Shown: one piece after another, positions 33,234 to 44,086 of the stretch
How the letters are laid out: the number at the start of each line of letters is the position of its first letter
How positions within the stretch are numbered: the stretch's first letter is position 1
Assembly (NCBI RefSeq): GCF_028595305.1
Contig: NZ_JAQQXS010000010.1
Span: 124,001 to 188,000, forward strand
Length of the DNA: 64,000 nucleotides
Reading direction: 5' to 3'
Source of the DNA: Roseateles koreensis
Lineage (GTDB): Bacteria; Pseudomonadota; Gammaproteobacteria; Burkholderiales; Burkholderiaceae_C
The notes under the pieces: model-generated
What the model saw: the letters and a program-made list of their open reading frames with translations, nothing else
Database searches by the model: none
What the model was told of the DNA's origin: nothing
Translations under genes and position numbers: made by a program

Positions 33234-34394
33234 TTATTTCAACAGGTCCCGTCCGATGATCAATTGCTGGACTTCGCTGGCGCCTTCATAGATGCGCAGG
33301 GCCCTGATTTCACGGTACAGGGACTCCACCACCTCGCCGGTCTGCACGCCGCGGCCGCCATGCAATTGCAAGGCTGCATCGATCACGCGTTGCGCCCCTT
33401 CGGTCGCCATCAGCTTGGCCATCGCCGCCTCACGGGTCACCGTTTGGCCTTGATCGCGCTGCCAAGCAGCCCGGTACACCAGCAAGGCGGACGAGTCCAC
33501 GGTGCAAGCCATGTCAGCCAGCTTGGCCTGCGCCAGCGGCATATCCGCCAGCGCGCCGCCAAACATGGCACGCCCCTTGGCCTGCGCCAGGCCTTCTTGC
33601 AGGGCGCGCCGCGCAAACCCCAGGGCCGCAGCGGCCACCGAGGTGCGAAACACATCCAGCGTGCGCATCGCCACTTTGAAACCCTCACCCGGCGCACCAA
33701 TCAGGGCTGACCTGGGCAGGCGGCAATCGGTGAATCGCAAGCGCGCCAGTGGATGCGGGGCGATCACTTGGATGCGCTCGGCAATCTCGAAGCCGGGCGT
33801 TTGCGCGTCCACAATCAAGGCGCTAATGCCCCGCGCCCCCGGCGCCTCGCCGGTGCGGGCGAACACCACGTAGAAATCGGCAATGCCGCCGTTCGAGATC
33901 CAGGTCTTCTCACCGTTTAGCACGTAGTGGCCGCTGGCCTCATCCCACCATGCACTGCACTGCAGCGCAGCCACGTCGGACCCGGCTTGTGGTTCAGACA
34001 ATGCAAATGCAGCCAGAGCGTCACCCCGGGCCACAAGCGGCAGATAACGCGCACGTTGCTCAGAGCTACCCGCCAGCGAAATGGCGCCCGAGCCCAACCC
34101 CTGCATGGCGAAGGCGAAGTCGGACAAGCCGCTGTAGCGGGCCAAAGTTTCCCGCAGGATGCACAGCGCCCGGGTGTCGATCACGTCTGCAACGCCGCCC
34201 AAGGCTTGCCCCGCCACGGCATGGCGCAACCAGCCGCCTTGCCCCAGGCGCTTGACCAGGGCCAGGCATTCAGCATCAACATCGCTGCCATGCGCATGCG
34301 TCAGCTCGCGGGCACACCAAGCGTCCAGCTCGGCGGCCAGGCGCCGGTGCTTGTCGTCAAAAAAAGGCCACTCCAGATGTTTGAGCTGTCCCAT
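33234..34394 (-). CDS. acyl-CoA dehydrogenase family protein
   Basis: A 386-residue flavoprotein with the standard motifs [56 protein letters not shown] and [20 protein letters not shown]; the last contains the catalytic Glu. The family oxidises acyl-CoA at alpha-beta. In this operon the probable substrate is a non-aromatic CoA intermediate formed after 2-aminobenzoyl-CoA reduction. The ATG at 34394 lies one base after the enoyl-CoA hydratase stop (TGAGATG). Confidence 0.9.
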   Translation of the reverse strand: MGQLKHLEWPFFDDKHRRLAAELDAWCARELTHAHGSDVDAECLALVKRLGQGGWLRHAVAGQALGGVADVIDTRALCILRETLARYSGLSDFAFAMQGLGSGAISLAGSSEQRARYLPLVARGDALAAFALSEPQAGSDVAALQCSAWWDEASGHYVLNGEKTWISNGGIADFYVVFARTGEAPGARGISALIVDAQTPGFEIAERIQVIAPHPLARLRFTDCRLPRSALIGAPGEGFKVAMRTLDVFRTSVAAAALGFARRALQEGLAQAKGRAMFGGALADMPLAQAKLADMACTVDSSALLVYRAAWQRDQGQTVTREAAMAKLMATEGAQRVIDAALQLHGGRGVQTGEVVESLYREIRALRIYEGASEVQQLIIGRDLLK

Positions 34395-34395
34395 C

Positions 34396-35241
34396 TCAGT
34401 CTCCCTTGAACTCAGGCTTTTGCTTGGCCGCAAAGGCCTGGTAAGCCCGGTGAAAGTCCTGCGTCATCATGCAGATGGCCTGGGCCTGCGCTTCGGCCTC
34501 AATGGCTTCGTCGACCCCCAGGGCCCACTCCTGGTGCAACATCTTCTTGGTCATGGCATGTGCAAAGCTGGGGCCAGCGGCAATCTCCTGGGCCCATTGC
34601 ACGCTGGTGTCCAGCAGCACCTCCGGCGCCACCAGCCGGTTCAAAAACCCCCAGTTCAAGGCCTCGTCTCCGCCGAGGCTGCGGCCGCTGTACAGCAGAT
34701 CCGACGCACGCCCTTGCCCAATGATGCGCGGCAAAATGCTGCAAGCGCCCATGTCACAGCCAGCCAAACCCACCCGCGTGAACAAAAACGCCGTCTTGCT
34801 GCGCGAGGTACCCACCCGCAGGTCAGACGCCATCGCCATGATGGCGCCCGCACCGGCGCACACGCCGTCGATGGCGGCGATGAGTGGCTGCGGGCAGGCA
34901 CGCATCGCCTTCACCAGATCGCCCGTCATGCGGGTGAAGGCCAGCAGATCCGGCATGCTCATCTGCGTGAGCGGGCCGATGATTTCATGCACATCGCCGC
35001 CGGAGCAAAAGTTTTCACCCGCGCCTTGGATGACCACGGCACGCACCGCGTCAACCTGGCACAGGGTACGAAACAAATCGCGCAACTCGGCGTAAGACTC
35101 GAAGGTGAGCGGGTTCTTGCGCTGCGGCCGGTTCAGCGTGATCACGCCCACCGCGCCGCGCTGCTCCCAATTGAAATGCCGGGGCGCAAAGCCCTGCAGA
35201 CTCTGCCGATTGCCCGCGGCAAGCGGTGATTGCTGATTCAT
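34396..35241 (-). CDS. enoyl-CoA hydratase family protein
   Basis: A 281-residue crotonase-fold protein. It has [19 protein letters not shown], the oxyanion-hole segment [11 protein letters not shown] and [24 protein letters not shown], and the [21 protein letters not shown] region where one catalytic Glu of typical hydratases is replaced by Asp or Cys. The second oxyanion loop is intact. It probably hydrates or hydrolyses a ring-derived CoA thioester in aminobenzoate breakdown. Its ATG overlaps the MarR stop by four bases. Confidence 0.88.
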   Translation of the reverse strand: MNQQSPLAAGNRQSLQGFAPRHFNWEQRGAVGVITLNRPQRKNPLTFESYAELRDLFRTLCQVDAVRAVVIQGAGENFCSGGDVHEIIGPLTQMSMPDLLAFTRMTGDLVKAMRACPQPLIAAIDGVCAGAGAIMAMASDLRVGTSRSKTAFLFTRVGLAGCDMGACSILPRIIGQGRASDLLYSGRSLGGDEALNWGFLNRLVAPEVLLDTSVQWAQEIAAGPSFAHAMTKKMLHQEWALGVDEAIEAEAQAQAICMMTQDFHRAYQAFAAKQKPEFKGD

Positions 35242-35849
35242 CGATTCTCCTTGGAATGCCTAGCCGGCGCAGCGGCCCCGGGGTCAAAGGCGGTGAGGTG
35301 CGTTTTCAGGCCCGCCAACAGGCCCTGCACCTGTGCTTGCTGCTCCGGGCTCCAACCCGCCAGCAACTCCAGCACCCATTGCTCATGCGTGCCCGCCATG
35401 CGCTTGAAGGTGCGCCGGCCCAATGACGTGAGTTTGACGGAATAACTGCGGCGATCCGTGGGGTGAGCCGTGCGCAGCACCAGCCCTTCAGCCTCCAATT
35501 GGTCGGTGAGGCCGGTGATATTGCCGCCGGTCACCATCAATCGCTGCGACAGCTCGCGCATGCTCAAGCCTTGCGGATGGCGCTCCAGCTGCGCCATCAG
35601 ATCAAAGCGCGGCAAGGTCGTGCTGAACTCCTGATGCAGCCGGCGGCGGATCACGCCCTCGATCCGCGTGGTGCAGCTGAGCAACCTCAGCCAGAGCCTG
35701 AGTGCTTGATGGTCCTCGCCGCGCAGGCGTGATTCGAGGTCGGGCGAGGCGACGCGCTCCACATTGACGACGGGGCTTGCTGCTGCGGATGTCGTTATGG
35801 CAGCCTCAGTCGCGGCTTCAACGCGGGGCTTGCGACGGGCCGTTGCCAT
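35238..35849 (-). CDS. MarR-family transcriptional regulator
   Basis: A 203-residue regulator. A 50-residue Ala-rich leader precedes the winged-helix core: [41 protein letters not shown] (recognition helix) and [20 protein letters not shown] (wing). The ATG at 35849 overlaps the SDR stop (TAATG) and has GGGGAG upstream. Located inside the aminobenzoate operon, it probably senses a CoA thioester such as 2-aminobenzoyl-CoA and controls the operon, perhaps at the palindrome upstream of the monooxygenase gene. Confidence 0.9.
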   Translation of the reverse strand: MATARRKPRVEAATEAAITTSAAASPVVNVERVASPDLESRLRGEDHQALRLWLRLLSCTTRIEGVIRRRLHQEFSTTLPRFDLMAQLERHPQGLSMRELSQRLMVTGGNITGLTDQLEAEGLVLRTAHPTDRRSYSVKLTSLGRRTFKRMAGTHEQWVLELLAGWSPEQQAQVQGLLAGLKTHLTAFDPGAAAPARHSKENR

Positions 35850-36664
35850 TACATCAACTCCCCACCACACACGGCGATGGCCTGCCCGTTCATGGCTGCA
35901 CTCTCGCGCTGCGCCAACCAGATCACCGCTTGGGCCACCTCTGCAGGCTGAACCAGCCGCCCTTGTGGATTGCTGGCCGTGAAGGTGGCACGCGCCGCTT
36001 CAACGCTGCGCCCGGTTTTTTCAACCAGAGTGTCGACGGCGCGGTGCATGATGTTCGTCTCGGTATATCCCGGGCACACGGCGTTGACGGTCACCCCGCG
36101 CTTGGCCACCTCCAAAGCCAGGGCACGGGTCAGCCCCACCACCCCGTGCTTGGCGGCACAGTAGGCAGCCACGTAGGCATAACCCGTTAGCGCGGCGGTG
36201 CTGGCCACGTTGATGATGCGGCCAAAGCCGTTGGCGAGCATGCCAGGCAGCACCTCGCGGCTGCACAAAAAGGTGCCGGTCAGATTGACATTCAGCAGTT
36301 GCTGCCATTGCGCCAGGCTGGTGCGCTGCAAAGGCGCCGTCTCCACCTGCCCGGCGTTGTTGGCCAAAATATCCACCGGCCCGAAATGCGCCGCCACCGC
36401 CGCAAACGCCTGCCGCACCGACGCTTCATCACCCACATCAACGCAGCTGAAGCTCACGCGGCCCGTATCCGCCCAAAGCGCCGCCTGCACTTGAAGGCGC
36501 GCCGCATCCCGCCCCATCAAACTGACCTTGGCACCCGCCGCCAGCAACTGGCCCGCAATGGCCGCGCCAATGCCGCTGCCCCCGCCCGTAACCACGGCGT
36601 GCAGGCCCGCCAAGGCGCCCGGTGCCAATGTGCTGCTGCCCGTCATTGCGTGCGAACCTTCCAT
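35849..36664 (-). CDS. SDR-family 3-hydroxyacyl-CoA dehydrogenase-like protein
   Basis: A 271-residue short-chain dehydrogenase. NAD-binding motif VVTGGGSGIGAAIAG, the NNAG strand (ILANNAGQVETAP), catalytic Ser in INVASTAALTG, and YCAAKHGVVGLTRAL with the Y-x3-K pair are all present. In the operon it would oxidise a 3-hydroxyacyl-CoA in beta-oxidation-like steps after ring reduction. It starts 4 bp after the monooxygenase stop and overlaps marR by one base. An alternative ATG is at 36646. Confidence 0.9.
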   Translation of the reverse strand: MEGSHAMTGSSTLAPGALAGLHAVVTGGGSGIGAAIAGQLLAAGAKVSLMGRDAARLQVQAALWADTGRVSFSCVDVGDEASVRQAFAAVAAHFGPVDILANNAGQVETAPLQRTSLAQWQQLLNVNLTGTFLCSREVLPGMLANGFGRIINVASTAALTGYAYVAAYCAAKHGVVGLTRALALEVAKRGVTVNAVCPGYTETNIMHRAVDTLVEKTGRSVEAARATFTASNPQGRLVQPAEVAQAVIWLAQRESAAMNGQAIAVCGGELM

Positions 36665-36668
36665 TTCG

Positions 36669-39041
36669 TCAGACCCCCATAGCCTTCAAGGCCGCTTCTT
36701 GCGCACCCGCCGCGGCGCCCGCCTGGGCCCGCTGCCGCTCAAAGTCACGCTCCAGAGGCGACTTGCCCGACAAATAGGTGCGCGGCCATTCCAGCCCGAC
36801 CGGGCCCGCGTAGCCAATGCGCGCGGCCTCGAACAAGGTCCAGGCAGGGTTCGCCAAATGAGGGCGGGCAATGGCACACAGATCCGCCCGACCCGAGGCG
36901 ATGATGCTGTTGACATGATCGGCTTCTGAGATGGCACCCACCGCCATCGTGGCGATGCCCACCCGATTGCGGATGCTTTCCGACATAGGCGTCTGCCACA
37001 TTCGCCCGTACACCGGCCGCTCCTGCTTGCTGACCTGGCCCGACGACACGTCGATCACGTCCGCCCCAGCCGCCTTGAATTGCGCGGCAATTTCCACGGC
37101 GTCTTCAGGCGTGGTGCCGCCCGCCACCCAGTCGTGGGCGGAGATGCGCACCGACATCGGCCGCGCCTCGGGCCAGACTTCACGCACCGCGCGAAACACC
37201 TCCAGCGGGAAGCGCAAGCGGTTTTCAAGCGAGCCCCCGTAGGCATCGCTGCGGTGATTGGTCAACGGAGAAATAAAACTCGACAAGAGGTAGCCGTGTG
37301 CGCAATGCAATTCCAGCCAATCGAACCCCGCCTCGGCAGCGCGCCGCGCCGCGACCCGAAAATCAGCCAGCACTTGGTCCATGTCCTCTCGGCCCATGGC
37401 CCGCGACACCTGGCTCACACCGTCCAGATATTGCTGGGGCGAGGCGGACATCAGCGACCAGTTGCCGGTCTCCAAGGGAAGGTCGATGCCGTCCCACGCG
37501 GGCCGGGTGGAGCCTTTGGCGCCCGCGTGGCCCAGTTGCATGGCGATCTTGGCGCTGCTGTGGGTGTGCACGAAATCGACGATTCGGGCCCAGGCCAGTC
37601 CCTGCTCATCGGTGTACAGCCCCGGGCAGCCGGGCGTGATGCGGGCGTCGACCGAGACACAGGTCATCTCCGCGAACACCAAGCCCGCGCCGCCCAGGGC
37701 CCGCGCCCCCAAATGGCTAAGGTGGTAGTCGCCCGGCAGGCCGTCGACACAGCTGTACTGCGCCATAGGCGACACCACCACCCGGTTCTTCAGCGTCAGC
37801 CCACGTACCGTAAAGGGCGTGAACATGGGTGGCACCGCCGCTTGCTCCGCCGGCAAACCGGCGCGCTCGCCCAGCCATTGCTCGAAGCGAGCCACGTAGC
37901 CAGCGTCGCGCAGCCGCAGATTCTCGTGCGAGATTCGCTGAGAGCGCGTCAGCAGGGAATAGGCAAACTGCTCGGGCGCCAACTGCGCATGCCGGGCCAC
38001 GTTCTCAAACCATTCGGTAGAGTTGCGGGCCGCATTTTGAATGCGCAAAACTTCGACCGCCCGGGTCTGCACGTAATGCGTCAGCGCAGCGGTGAGATCG
38101 CCCGGCTTCTCGGCAATGCAGGCGGCCAGCGCAATCGCGTCCTCCAGCGCGAGCTTGGTCCCCGAGCCGATCGAAAAGTGCGCCGTGTGCGCCGCATCGC
38201 CCATCAACACGATGGGCGTAGGCGCGGCACCTGAAGCAAGCGGCGCGCGAACATGCACCCAGTTCTTGCACACCACCCGGGGAAAGCGAATCCACTGCGC
38301 CGAGCCCCGCAGATGGCTGGCGTTTGAGTGCAGCGCGTGCCCACCCAGAATCTTGGCAAACAAGCGCTCGCAAAAGGCAATGCCCTCTTCCTTGCTCATG
38401 GCCTCCAAGCCGGCGGCCCGCCAAACCTCCTCCGGCGCCTCCACGATAAAAGTGGAGGTGTGTTCATCAAATCGATAGGCGTGGGCCTGGAACCACCCCC
38501 ACTCGGTCTGCTGGAAATCAAAGGTGAAGGTGTCGAACCTGCGATGCGTGCCCAGCCACACAAACCGGCACTGGCGCAGGTCGATATCCGGCTCAAACGT
38601 GGCGGCGTACTTCTGGCGAATGCGGCTGTTCAAGCCGTCTGCCGCAATGATCAGATCGGCGTCTATCGTCGCGTCATCTTGCAACTCGCATCCGAAGCGC
38701 AAGTCCACCCCCAAGGCCTGGCAGCGCGTTTGCAGAATGCGCAGCAAATGCATGCGGCCAATGCCGCAAAACCCGTGCCCGCCCGAGCGCATGCGGCGGC
38801 CCTTGATATGAACGTCAATGTCGTCCCAATGATTGAAGGCGGCCAAAATTTCATCGGCCGTTTGGGCATCGGCGGTACGCATGGCCGCCAGGGTTTGGTC
38901 AGAGAACACCACGCCCCAGCCAAAGGTATCGCCCGCCTGGTTGCGCTCCAGCACCGTCACTTCATGCGACGGATTTTGCTGCTTCATCAGCAAGGCGAAA
39001 TACAGGCCGGCCGGACCGCCGCCAATGCAGGTAATGCGCAT
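36669..39041 (-). CDS. 2-aminobenzoyl-CoA monooxygenase/reductase (salicylyl-CoA 5-hydroxylase-like fusion)
   Basis: A 790-residue fusion flavoenzyme. The N-terminal half is a class A FAD monooxygenase ([48 protein letters not shown]). From about residue 390 the second half is an old yellow enzyme-type reductase ([40 protein letters not shown]). Bacterial homologues hydroxylate and reduce 2-aminobenzoyl-CoA, giving a non-aromatic CoA ester. The ATG at 39041 is favoured because AGAGG is seven bases upstream; an ATG six bases earlier is too close to it. It is first in the operon and divergent from kynB. Salicylyl-CoA is an alternative substrate, but kynU next door favours aminobenzoyl-CoA. Confidence 0.92.
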   Translation of the reverse strand: MRITCIGGGPAGLYFALLMKQQNPSHEVTVLERNQAGDTFGWGVVFSDQTLAAMRTADAQTADEILAAFNHWDDIDVHIKGRRMRSGGHGFCGIGRMHLLRILQTRCQALGVDLRFGCELQDDATIDADLIIAADGLNSRIRQKYAATFEPDIDLRQCRFVWLGTHRRFDTFTFDFQQTEWGWFQAHAYRFDEHTSTFIVEAPEEVWRAAGLEAMSKEEGIAFCERLFAKILGGHALHSNASHLRGSAQWIRFPRVVCKNWVHVRAPLASGAAPTPIVLMGDAAHTAHFSIGSGTKLALEDAIALAACIAEKPGDLTAALTHYVQTRAVEVLRIQNAARNSTEWFENVARHAQLAPEQFAYSLLTRSQRISHENLRLRDAGYVARFEQWLGERAGLPAEQAAVPPMFTPFTVRGLTLKNRVVVSPMAQYSCVDGLPGDYHLSHLGARALGGAGLVFAEMTCVSVDARITPGCPGLYTDEQGLAWARIVDFVHTHSSAKIAMQLGHAGAKGSTRPAWDGIDLPLETGNWSLMSASPQQYLDGVSQVSRAMGREDMDQVLADFRVAARRAAEAGFDWLELHCAHGYLLSSFISPLTNHRSDAYGGSLENRLRFPLEVFRAVREVWPEARPMSVRISAHDWVAGGTTPEDAVEIAAQFKAAGADVIDVSSGQVSKQERPVYGRMWQTPMSESIRNRVGIATMAVGAISEADHVNSIIASGRADLCAIARPHLANPAWTLFEAARIGYAGPVGLEWPRTYLSGKSPLERDFERQRAQAGAAAGAQEAALKAMGV

Positions 39042-39065
39042 GATCATGCCTCTTTTTTGCAAAAC

Positions 39066-39085
39066 AACTTTATAACCATATAGTT
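39066..39085. promoter_or_regulatory. 20-bp imperfect palindrome, candidate MarR operator
   Basis: AACTTTATAACCATATAGTT reads AACTATATGGTTATAAAGTT on the other strand, with 14 of 20 positions symmetric. It lies 24 bp upstream of the monooxygenase ATG, next to a leftward TTGACT (39090-39095). The location fits repression of the aminobenzoate operon, and perhaps of kynB, by the operon's MarR protein. Confidence 0.5.
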
Positions 39086-39242
39086 TAGTAGTCAATTACT
39101 TTGATACCACTTGCCGGCCTGACTTGCCCGATCGAAAATGCCAGCCAGCGAGATTGAGGCCTTGTTGGAATTAACCGACACCACGTACCCTTGAGCCTTG
39201 CTAACGTGCCGCCCGCAAGGACGCCTTGGTCCAGGAGTAGCA

Positions 39243-39887
39243 ATGAGCACAAGCGCACAAGACCACCGCCGGATCTGGGACATATCGCCCTCGGTGTCGC
39301 CCGATTCCCCCATTTTTCCGGGTGATGAGCCCTACGCACTGCGCTGGACGGCGCAGCTCGCCGCCGACTGCCCCGTCAACCTGAGCGCCATCACGCTGTC
39401 GCCTCACGTTGGCGCGCATGCCGATGCGCCGCTGCATTACGCGAATGGCGCCGCCAGCGTGGGCGAGCTTGATCTGGCGCCCTACCTCGGGCCTTGCCGG
39501 GTGATTCATGCGATTGATTGCGGGCCGCTGATCCACATCAATCATCTGCAACACGCGGCGCAAGCGTTGCCCGCACGCGTGCTGGTGCGCTGCTGCACAA
39601 AGGCCAGCGAAACCTGGCAGCCCGAGTTCAGCGCCTTCGCCCCGGAAACCGTGGCCTGGTTGGCACAGCAAGGCGTGCGCCTGATCGGCTTGGACACACC
39701 CTCCGTCGACCCTGCCAGCAGCAAGAGCCTCGACAGCCACCAGCAATTGCTGCGCCTGAACCTGCGCGTGCTGGAAAACCTCGTGCTGGACGAGGTGGCC
39801 GAAGGCGACTACGAATTGATTGCCCTGCCGCTGAAGTTGAGCGGCGCCTGCGCCTCCCCTGTGCGCGCCATCTTGCGGGCATTTTGA
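39243..39887 (+). CDS. kynB: arylformamidase (kynurenine formamidase, KynB type)
   Basis: A 214-residue metal-dependent formamidase that hydrolyses N-formylkynurenine to kynurenine. The metal-binding motif HVGAHADAPLHY (H-x3-H-x-D-x3-H) and the start IWDISPSVSPDSPIFPGDE are characteristic. In many homologues the motif reads HVGTHID. The ATG at 39243 has AGGAG five bases upstream. First gene of kynB-kynU-kynA, divergent from the aminobenzoyl-CoA monooxygenase gene. Confidence 0.93.
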   Translation: MSTSAQDHRRIWDISPSVSPDSPIFPGDEPYALRWTAQLAADCPVNLSAITLSPHVGAHADAPLHYANGAASVGELDLAPYLGPCRVIHAIDCGPLIHINHLQHAAQALPARVLVRCCTKASETWQPEFSAFAPETVAWLAQQGVRLIGLDTPSVDPASSKSLDSHQQLLRLNLRVLENLVLDEVAEGDYELIALPLKLSGACASPVRAILRAF

Positions 39888-39904
39888 CCCCACTGGACAA
39901 AGCC

Positions 39905-41206
39905 ATGACACTCCAACGACACGACTGCCGGGCCCTTGATCAAACCGATCCACTGGCCGCCCTCAAAACACAATTCGACCTGCCGCCCGGCGTGATCTAC
40001 CTGGACGGCAACTCGCTCGGCGTATTGCCCCGCGCCACCGCCACGCGGGTTCAACAAGTGATCCAGCAAGAGTGGGGCCAAGACCTGATCAAAAGCTGGA
40101 ATACCGCCGGCTGGATTGACCTGCCCGAGCGCATCGGCAACAAGATCGGCCGCCTGCTGGGCGCCGCACCCGGCCAAACCCTGGTAGCCGACAGCACCTC
40201 GCTGAACCTATACAAAGTGCTCTCAGCGGCCCTGTCCCTGCAGCAGGCTCGGGACGGTGCGCGCAAGGTGATCGTTTCCGAGCGCAGTAACTTCCCCACC
40301 GACCTCTACATCGCTGCCAGCCTGGCCGCGCAATTTGGCGCGCGCCTGCAACTGGTGGACAGCCCGGAAGAGATCGCCCCGTTGCTGAACAATGAGCTTG
40401 CCGTGCTGATGCTCACCCAGGTCAACTACCGCAGCGGCTATCTGCACGATATGGCCGCAATGACCCAGGCGGCACATGCAGCCGGCGCCCTGATGGTGTG
40501 GGACTTGGCCCATTCGGCCGGCGCCATTCCTGTCGACCTGAATGCGGCGGACGCCGACTTCGCCATCGGCTGCGGCTACAAATACCTCAACGGCGGCCCC
40601 GGTGCGCCGGCCTTTGTATGGGTGCATGCGCGTTGGATTGAATCATGCCGCCAGCCCCTGGCCGGCTGGATGGGGCATGCATCGCCCTTCCAGTTCACCA
40701 CCGACTATGCGCCGGCCCCGGGCATTCGCCGCTTTGCCTGCGGCACGCCCGCCCTGCTTTCACTGGCGGCGCTGGAGTGCGGCGTCGACACCCTGTTGGC
40801 GGCCGAGCCCCTCGGCGGCATGGCCGCACTGCGGCAAAAATCGGTGGCCCTGACCGAACTCTTCATCGCACTGACTGAGGCACGCTGCGGTGAACTTGGC
40901 GTTCGACTGGCTTCACCACGGGACGCAGCCCAACGCGGCAGCCAGGTCTGCCTGAGCCTGGCGGCGCCCCTGGAACATGCCAGTTATGCCGTGGTGCAAG
41001 CGCTGATTGAGCGCGGCGTGATCGGCGATTTCCGCGCCGGTGATCCAGCCCGGCTGGAGGCCGTGCCGCACATCCTGCGCTTCGGTTTCACCCCGCTGTA
41101 CCTCAGTTTCACCGAGGTCTTCGATGCCGTTGAACACCTCTACCAAGTCCTGAAACAACAAGAATGGCAAGCCCCCCGCTTTGCCGCCAAAGGAAAAGTC
41201 ACATGA
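39905..41206 (+). CDS. kynU: kynureninase
   Basis: A 433-residue PLP enzyme that cleaves kynurenine to anthranilate and alanine. Diagnostic segments are [15 protein letters not shown] near the start, [25 protein letters not shown] (Asp on the PLP ring) and [16 protein letters not shown] with the PLP lysine at 226. It lies 17 bp after kynB and its stop overlaps the kynA ATG (ATGA). Its product anthranilate is the substrate of the CoA ligase in the divergent operon. Confidence 0.95.
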   Translation: MTLQRHDCRALDQTDPLAALKTQFDLPPGVIYLDGNSLGVLPRATATRVQQVIQQEWGQDLIKSWNTAGWIDLPERIGNKIGRLLGAAPGQTLVADSTSLNLYKVLSAALSLQQARDGARKVIVSERSNFPTDLYIAASLAAQFGARLQLVDSPEEIAPLLNNELAVLMLTQVNYRSGYLHDMAAMTQAAHAAGALMVWDLAHSAGAIPVDLNAADADFAIGCGYKYLNGGPGAPAFVWVHARWIESCRQPLAGWMGHASPFQFTTDYAPAPGIRRFACGTPALLSLAALECGVDTLLAAEPLGGMAALRQKSVALTELFIALTEARCGELGVRLASPRDAAQRGSQVCLSLAAPLEHASYAVVQALIERGVIGDFRAGDPARLEAVPHILRFGFTPLYLSFTEVFDAVEHLYQVLKQQEWQAPRFAAKGKVT

Positions 41207-42126
41207 GTTGCCCCTACCAACCCGAAGGCGCGAACGCCATTTCAACCGCTTCAGCCACTGCAGGTACGGCAGGTACGGCAGGTACGGCAGGCAGCACCGA
41301 ACAAATCGTCAGGCAAGAAGGCGCCCAGCTCGACTTCTCCAAAGACATGAGCTACGGCGACTACCTGCACCTCGACCAAGTCTTGAGCGCGCAGCACCCG
41401 CTCTCGCCCGAGCACAACGAGATGCTCTTCATCGTCCAGCACCAGACCTCCGAGCTGTGGATGAAGCTGATGCTGCATGAAATGCAGGCTGCGGTGGAAA
41501 AATTGGCTGCCGACCAGTTGCCGGAGTCGTTCAAGATGCTGGCCCGTGTCTCGCGCATCATGGAGCAACTGGTGCACGCATGGGACGTGCTGGCCACCAT
41601 GACCCCGCCTGAATATTCGGCCATCCGTCCCTATCTGTCGAACAGCAGCGGCTTTCAGAGTGCACAGTACCGCCGCATCGAGTTCATGCTGGGCAACAAA
41701 AATGCGGCCATGCTCAAACCCCACGCGCACCGGCCCGACTTGCTGGCCGAGGTGCAAGCCGCGTGGCGGGCGCCCTCGCTCTACGATGAAACCTTGCGCC
41801 TGATGGCGCGGCGCGGAATCCGTGTACCTGCCGAGTCACTTGAGCGGGATTGGACGCAGCCTTACCAGGCGCATGAGGGCGTCAAGGCCGCCTGGCTGGA
41901 GGTCTACCGCCAACCCCAGGCGCACTGGGACCTCTATCAAATGGGTGAAGAACTGGTGGACCTTGAGGATGCGTTCCGCCTATGGCGCTTCCGCCATGTC
42001 ACCACGGTGGAGCGGGTCATTGGCTTCAAGCGCGGCACCGGCGGCACCTCCGGCGTGGGCTATCTGCGCAAGATGCTGGACGTCGTGCTGTTCCCTGAGC
42101 TTTGGGCCTTGCGCACAGAGCTTTGA
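41203..42126 (+). CDS. kynA: tryptophan 2,3-dioxygenase
   Basis: A 307-residue haem dioxygenase that opens the indole ring of tryptophan to N-formylkynurenine. Conserved sequence includes [58 protein letters not shown], and [30 protein letters not shown] with the haem-ligand His. The N-terminal 40 residues include a small GTA repeat encoded by three 9-bp units (GGTACGGCA) near 41263-41289 and are probably disordered. Translationally coupled to kynU. Confidence 0.95.
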   Translation: MSCPYQPEGANAISTASATAGTAGTAGTAGSTEQIVRQEGAQLDFSKDMSYGDYLHLDQVLSAQHPLSPEHNEMLFIVQHQTSELWMKLMLHEMQAAVEKLAADQLPESFKMLARVSRIMEQLVHAWDVLATMTPPEYSAIRPYLSNSSGFQSAQYRRIEFMLGNKNAAMLKPHAHRPDLLAEVQAAWRAPSLYDETLRLMARRGIRVPAESLERDWTQPYQAHEGVKAAWLEVYRQPQAHWDLYQMGEELVDLEDAFRLWRFRHVTTVERVIGFKRGTGGTSGVGYLRKMLDVVLFPELWALRTEL

Positions 42127-42245
42127 GAGGCCCGGTGCGGCAAGGCATTGGCGACAAAGCCCTACAATTCCGCACCCCTCCGACAGGCGCCGACACACCC
42201 TATCCGGGCGAGGCCCTTCATTCACAAAATCGCTGGAGACATTGC

Positions 42246-44054
42246 ATGGATTCCCGTACATCCACCATCACGCTGCGCATTGAACAGATGCGCGATGCCA
42301 TGAAAGCCCAAGGTGTGCACGCCGTGCTTGTGCCCTCCAGCGACCCCCACCTGTCTGAATACCTGCCCGAGCGCTGGCAAGGGCGCCAATGGCTGTCCGG
42401 CTTCACCGGCTCGATGGGCACGCTGGTGGTGACGCTCGACCGGGCGGCGATCTTTGCCGACACCCGCTACTGGACCCAGGCCGAGGTGGAGTTGGCGGGC
42501 ACCGGCATCCAGTTGGAAAAAATTACCAGCGCGGTTTCGCCTCAATTCATCGACTGGATCGCCGCGCAATTGAAGCCCGGCCAATGCCTGGCGGTGGACG
42601 GCCAGGTGCTCAGCCTCGCACTGGCGCATCAACTGCGTGCGGGCATGGCACGTGCTGAAGTCCAGTTGCGCACCGACCTTGATTTGATCGACGCCGTTTG
42701 GGCTGGACGCCCGGTCCTGCCTGGCGCCGCCGTCTTCGAGCATTTGCCGCCGCAGGCCACGGTGAGCCGGGCCGACAAATTGGCGCAGGTGCGTGCCGCC
42801 ATGGCCACGTTGGGGCAAAGCCACCATTTCATCTCCAGCGTGGACGATGTGGCCTGGCTGCTGAACCTGCGCGGCTCGGACGTTGAATACAACCCCGTGT
42901 TCATGGCCCATGCGCTGGTGAGCCTGCAGGGCGCCACCTTGTTCGTGGGTGCCGGCAAGATCGACGCGGCATTGCAGGCCCGTTTGCAGGCCGATGGCGT
43001 GCAACTGGCTGATTACGTCGACGCCGCCCAAGCCCTCAAGGCCTTGCCGGCCGGCGCCACCGTGCTGATGGACCCGCGCCGCGTCACCCTGGGCCTGCGC
43101 GAGGCGGTACCTGCCCACGCCAAGGTGCGCGAAGCCATCAACCCCAGCACCCTGGCCAAGAGCCGCAAGACCGAGGCCGAAGCCTCATTTGTACGCGAAG
43201 CCATGGCCCAGGACGGCGCGGCGATGTGCGAGTTTTATGCCTGGTTTGAACAAGCCCAAGGCAAAGAGCGCCTCACCGAGCTCACCGTCGACGAAAAGCT
43301 CAGTGCCGCCCGCGCTCGCCGCGCTGGCTTCGTTGGCCTGAGTTTTCCCACCATCGCGGGCTTCAACGCCAACGGCGCCATGCCGCATTACCGCGCCACG
43401 CCCGAGTCACATGCGGTGATTGAGGGCAATGGCTTGCTCTTGATCGACTCCGGCGCGCAATACCTGGGCGGCACGACCGACATCACCCGAGTCTGGCCGA
43501 TTGGCCAGGTCAGCGCGGCGCAAAAGCGCGACTACACCCTGGTGCTCAAAGGCACGTTGAGCTTGTCTCGCGCTTGCTTCCCCCAAGGTACGCTGAGCCC
43601 CATGCTCGACGCCCTGGCCCGTGCGCCCATGTGGGAGCACGGCCTGGACTATGGCCACGGCACCGGCCATGGCGTGGGCTATTTCATGAACGTGCATGAA
43701 GGCCCGCAAAGCATCTCCAAGGCCATCCCCGACGCCAATATGGCGATGGAAGCCGGCATGATCACCTCCATCGAACCAGGGGTGTACCGCCCGGGTCTGT
43801 GGGGCGTGCGCATTGAGAATCTGGTGCTCAACGTTGCCAAGGCAACGCCCGAGCAAGGCGCCTTCGGCTCGATGCTGGCGTTTGAAACCCTGACACTGTG
43901 CCCGATTGACACCCGCTGCATCGACATGGGTTTGATGCGCGCCGATGAAATCGCTTGGCTGAACGCCTACCACGCCGAGGTGCGCGCCCGCCTGCAGCCG
44001 CTCGTCAGCGGCGACGCGCTGGCTTGGCTGCTGGCACGTACCGAAGCGCTATAA
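42246..44054 (+). CDS. aminopeptidase P family (M24) peptidase
   Basis: A 602-residue Xaa-Pro aminopeptidase of the long, eukaryote-like form. Two creatinase-type N-terminal domains (HAVLVPSSDPHLSEYLPERWQ; SSVDDVAWLLNLRGSDVEYN) precede the pita-bread M24 domain. Metal ligands are in LLLIDSGAQYLGGTTDITRVWP (both aspartates), GHGTGHGVGYFMNVHEGPQ (His) and MITSIEPGVY (Glu), with a final acidic ligand near GAFGSMLAFETLTLCP. It removes N-terminal residues preceding proline. It starts 119 bp after kynA and may be a separate transcript. Confidence 0.92.
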   Translation: MDSRTSTITLRIEQMRDAMKAQGVHAVLVPSSDPHLSEYLPERWQGRQWLSGFTGSMGTLVVTLDRAAIFADTRYWTQAEVELAGTGIQLEKITSAVSPQFIDWIAAQLKPGQCLAVDGQVLSLALAHQLRAGMARAEVQLRTDLDLIDAVWAGRPVLPGAAVFEHLPPQATVSRADKLAQVRAAMATLGQSHHFISSVDDVAWLLNLRGSDVEYNPVFMAHALVSLQGATLFVGAGKIDAALQARLQADGVQLADYVDAAQALKALPAGATVLMDPRRVTLGLREAVPAHAKVREAINPSTLAKSRKTEAEASFVREAMAQDGAAMCEFYAWFEQAQGKERLTELTVDEKLSAARARRAGFVGLSFPTIAGFNANGAMPHYRATPESHAVIEGNGLLLIDSGAQYLGGTTDITRVWPIGQVSAAQKRDYTLVLKGTLSLSRACFPQGTLSPMLDALARAPMWEHGLDYGHGTGHGVGYFMNVHEGPQSISKAIPDANMAMEAGMITSIEPGVYRPGLWGVRIENLVLNVAKATPEQGAFGSMLAFETLTLCPIDTRCIDMGLMRADEIAWLNAYHAEVRARLQPLVSGDALAWLLARTEAL

Positions 44055-44061
44055 AACCGGC

Positions 44062-44085
44062 CAAGGCCCCTGCCGAGGGGCCTTG
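44062..44085. terminator. hairpin between convergent pepP-like and lytTR genes
   Basis: A perfect 9-bp stem CAAGGCCCC/GGGGCCTTG with a 6-base loop, 7 bp after the aminopeptidase stop. There is no T-run, so termination may be weak or act from both sides. Confidence 0.6.
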
Positions 44086-44086
44086 C

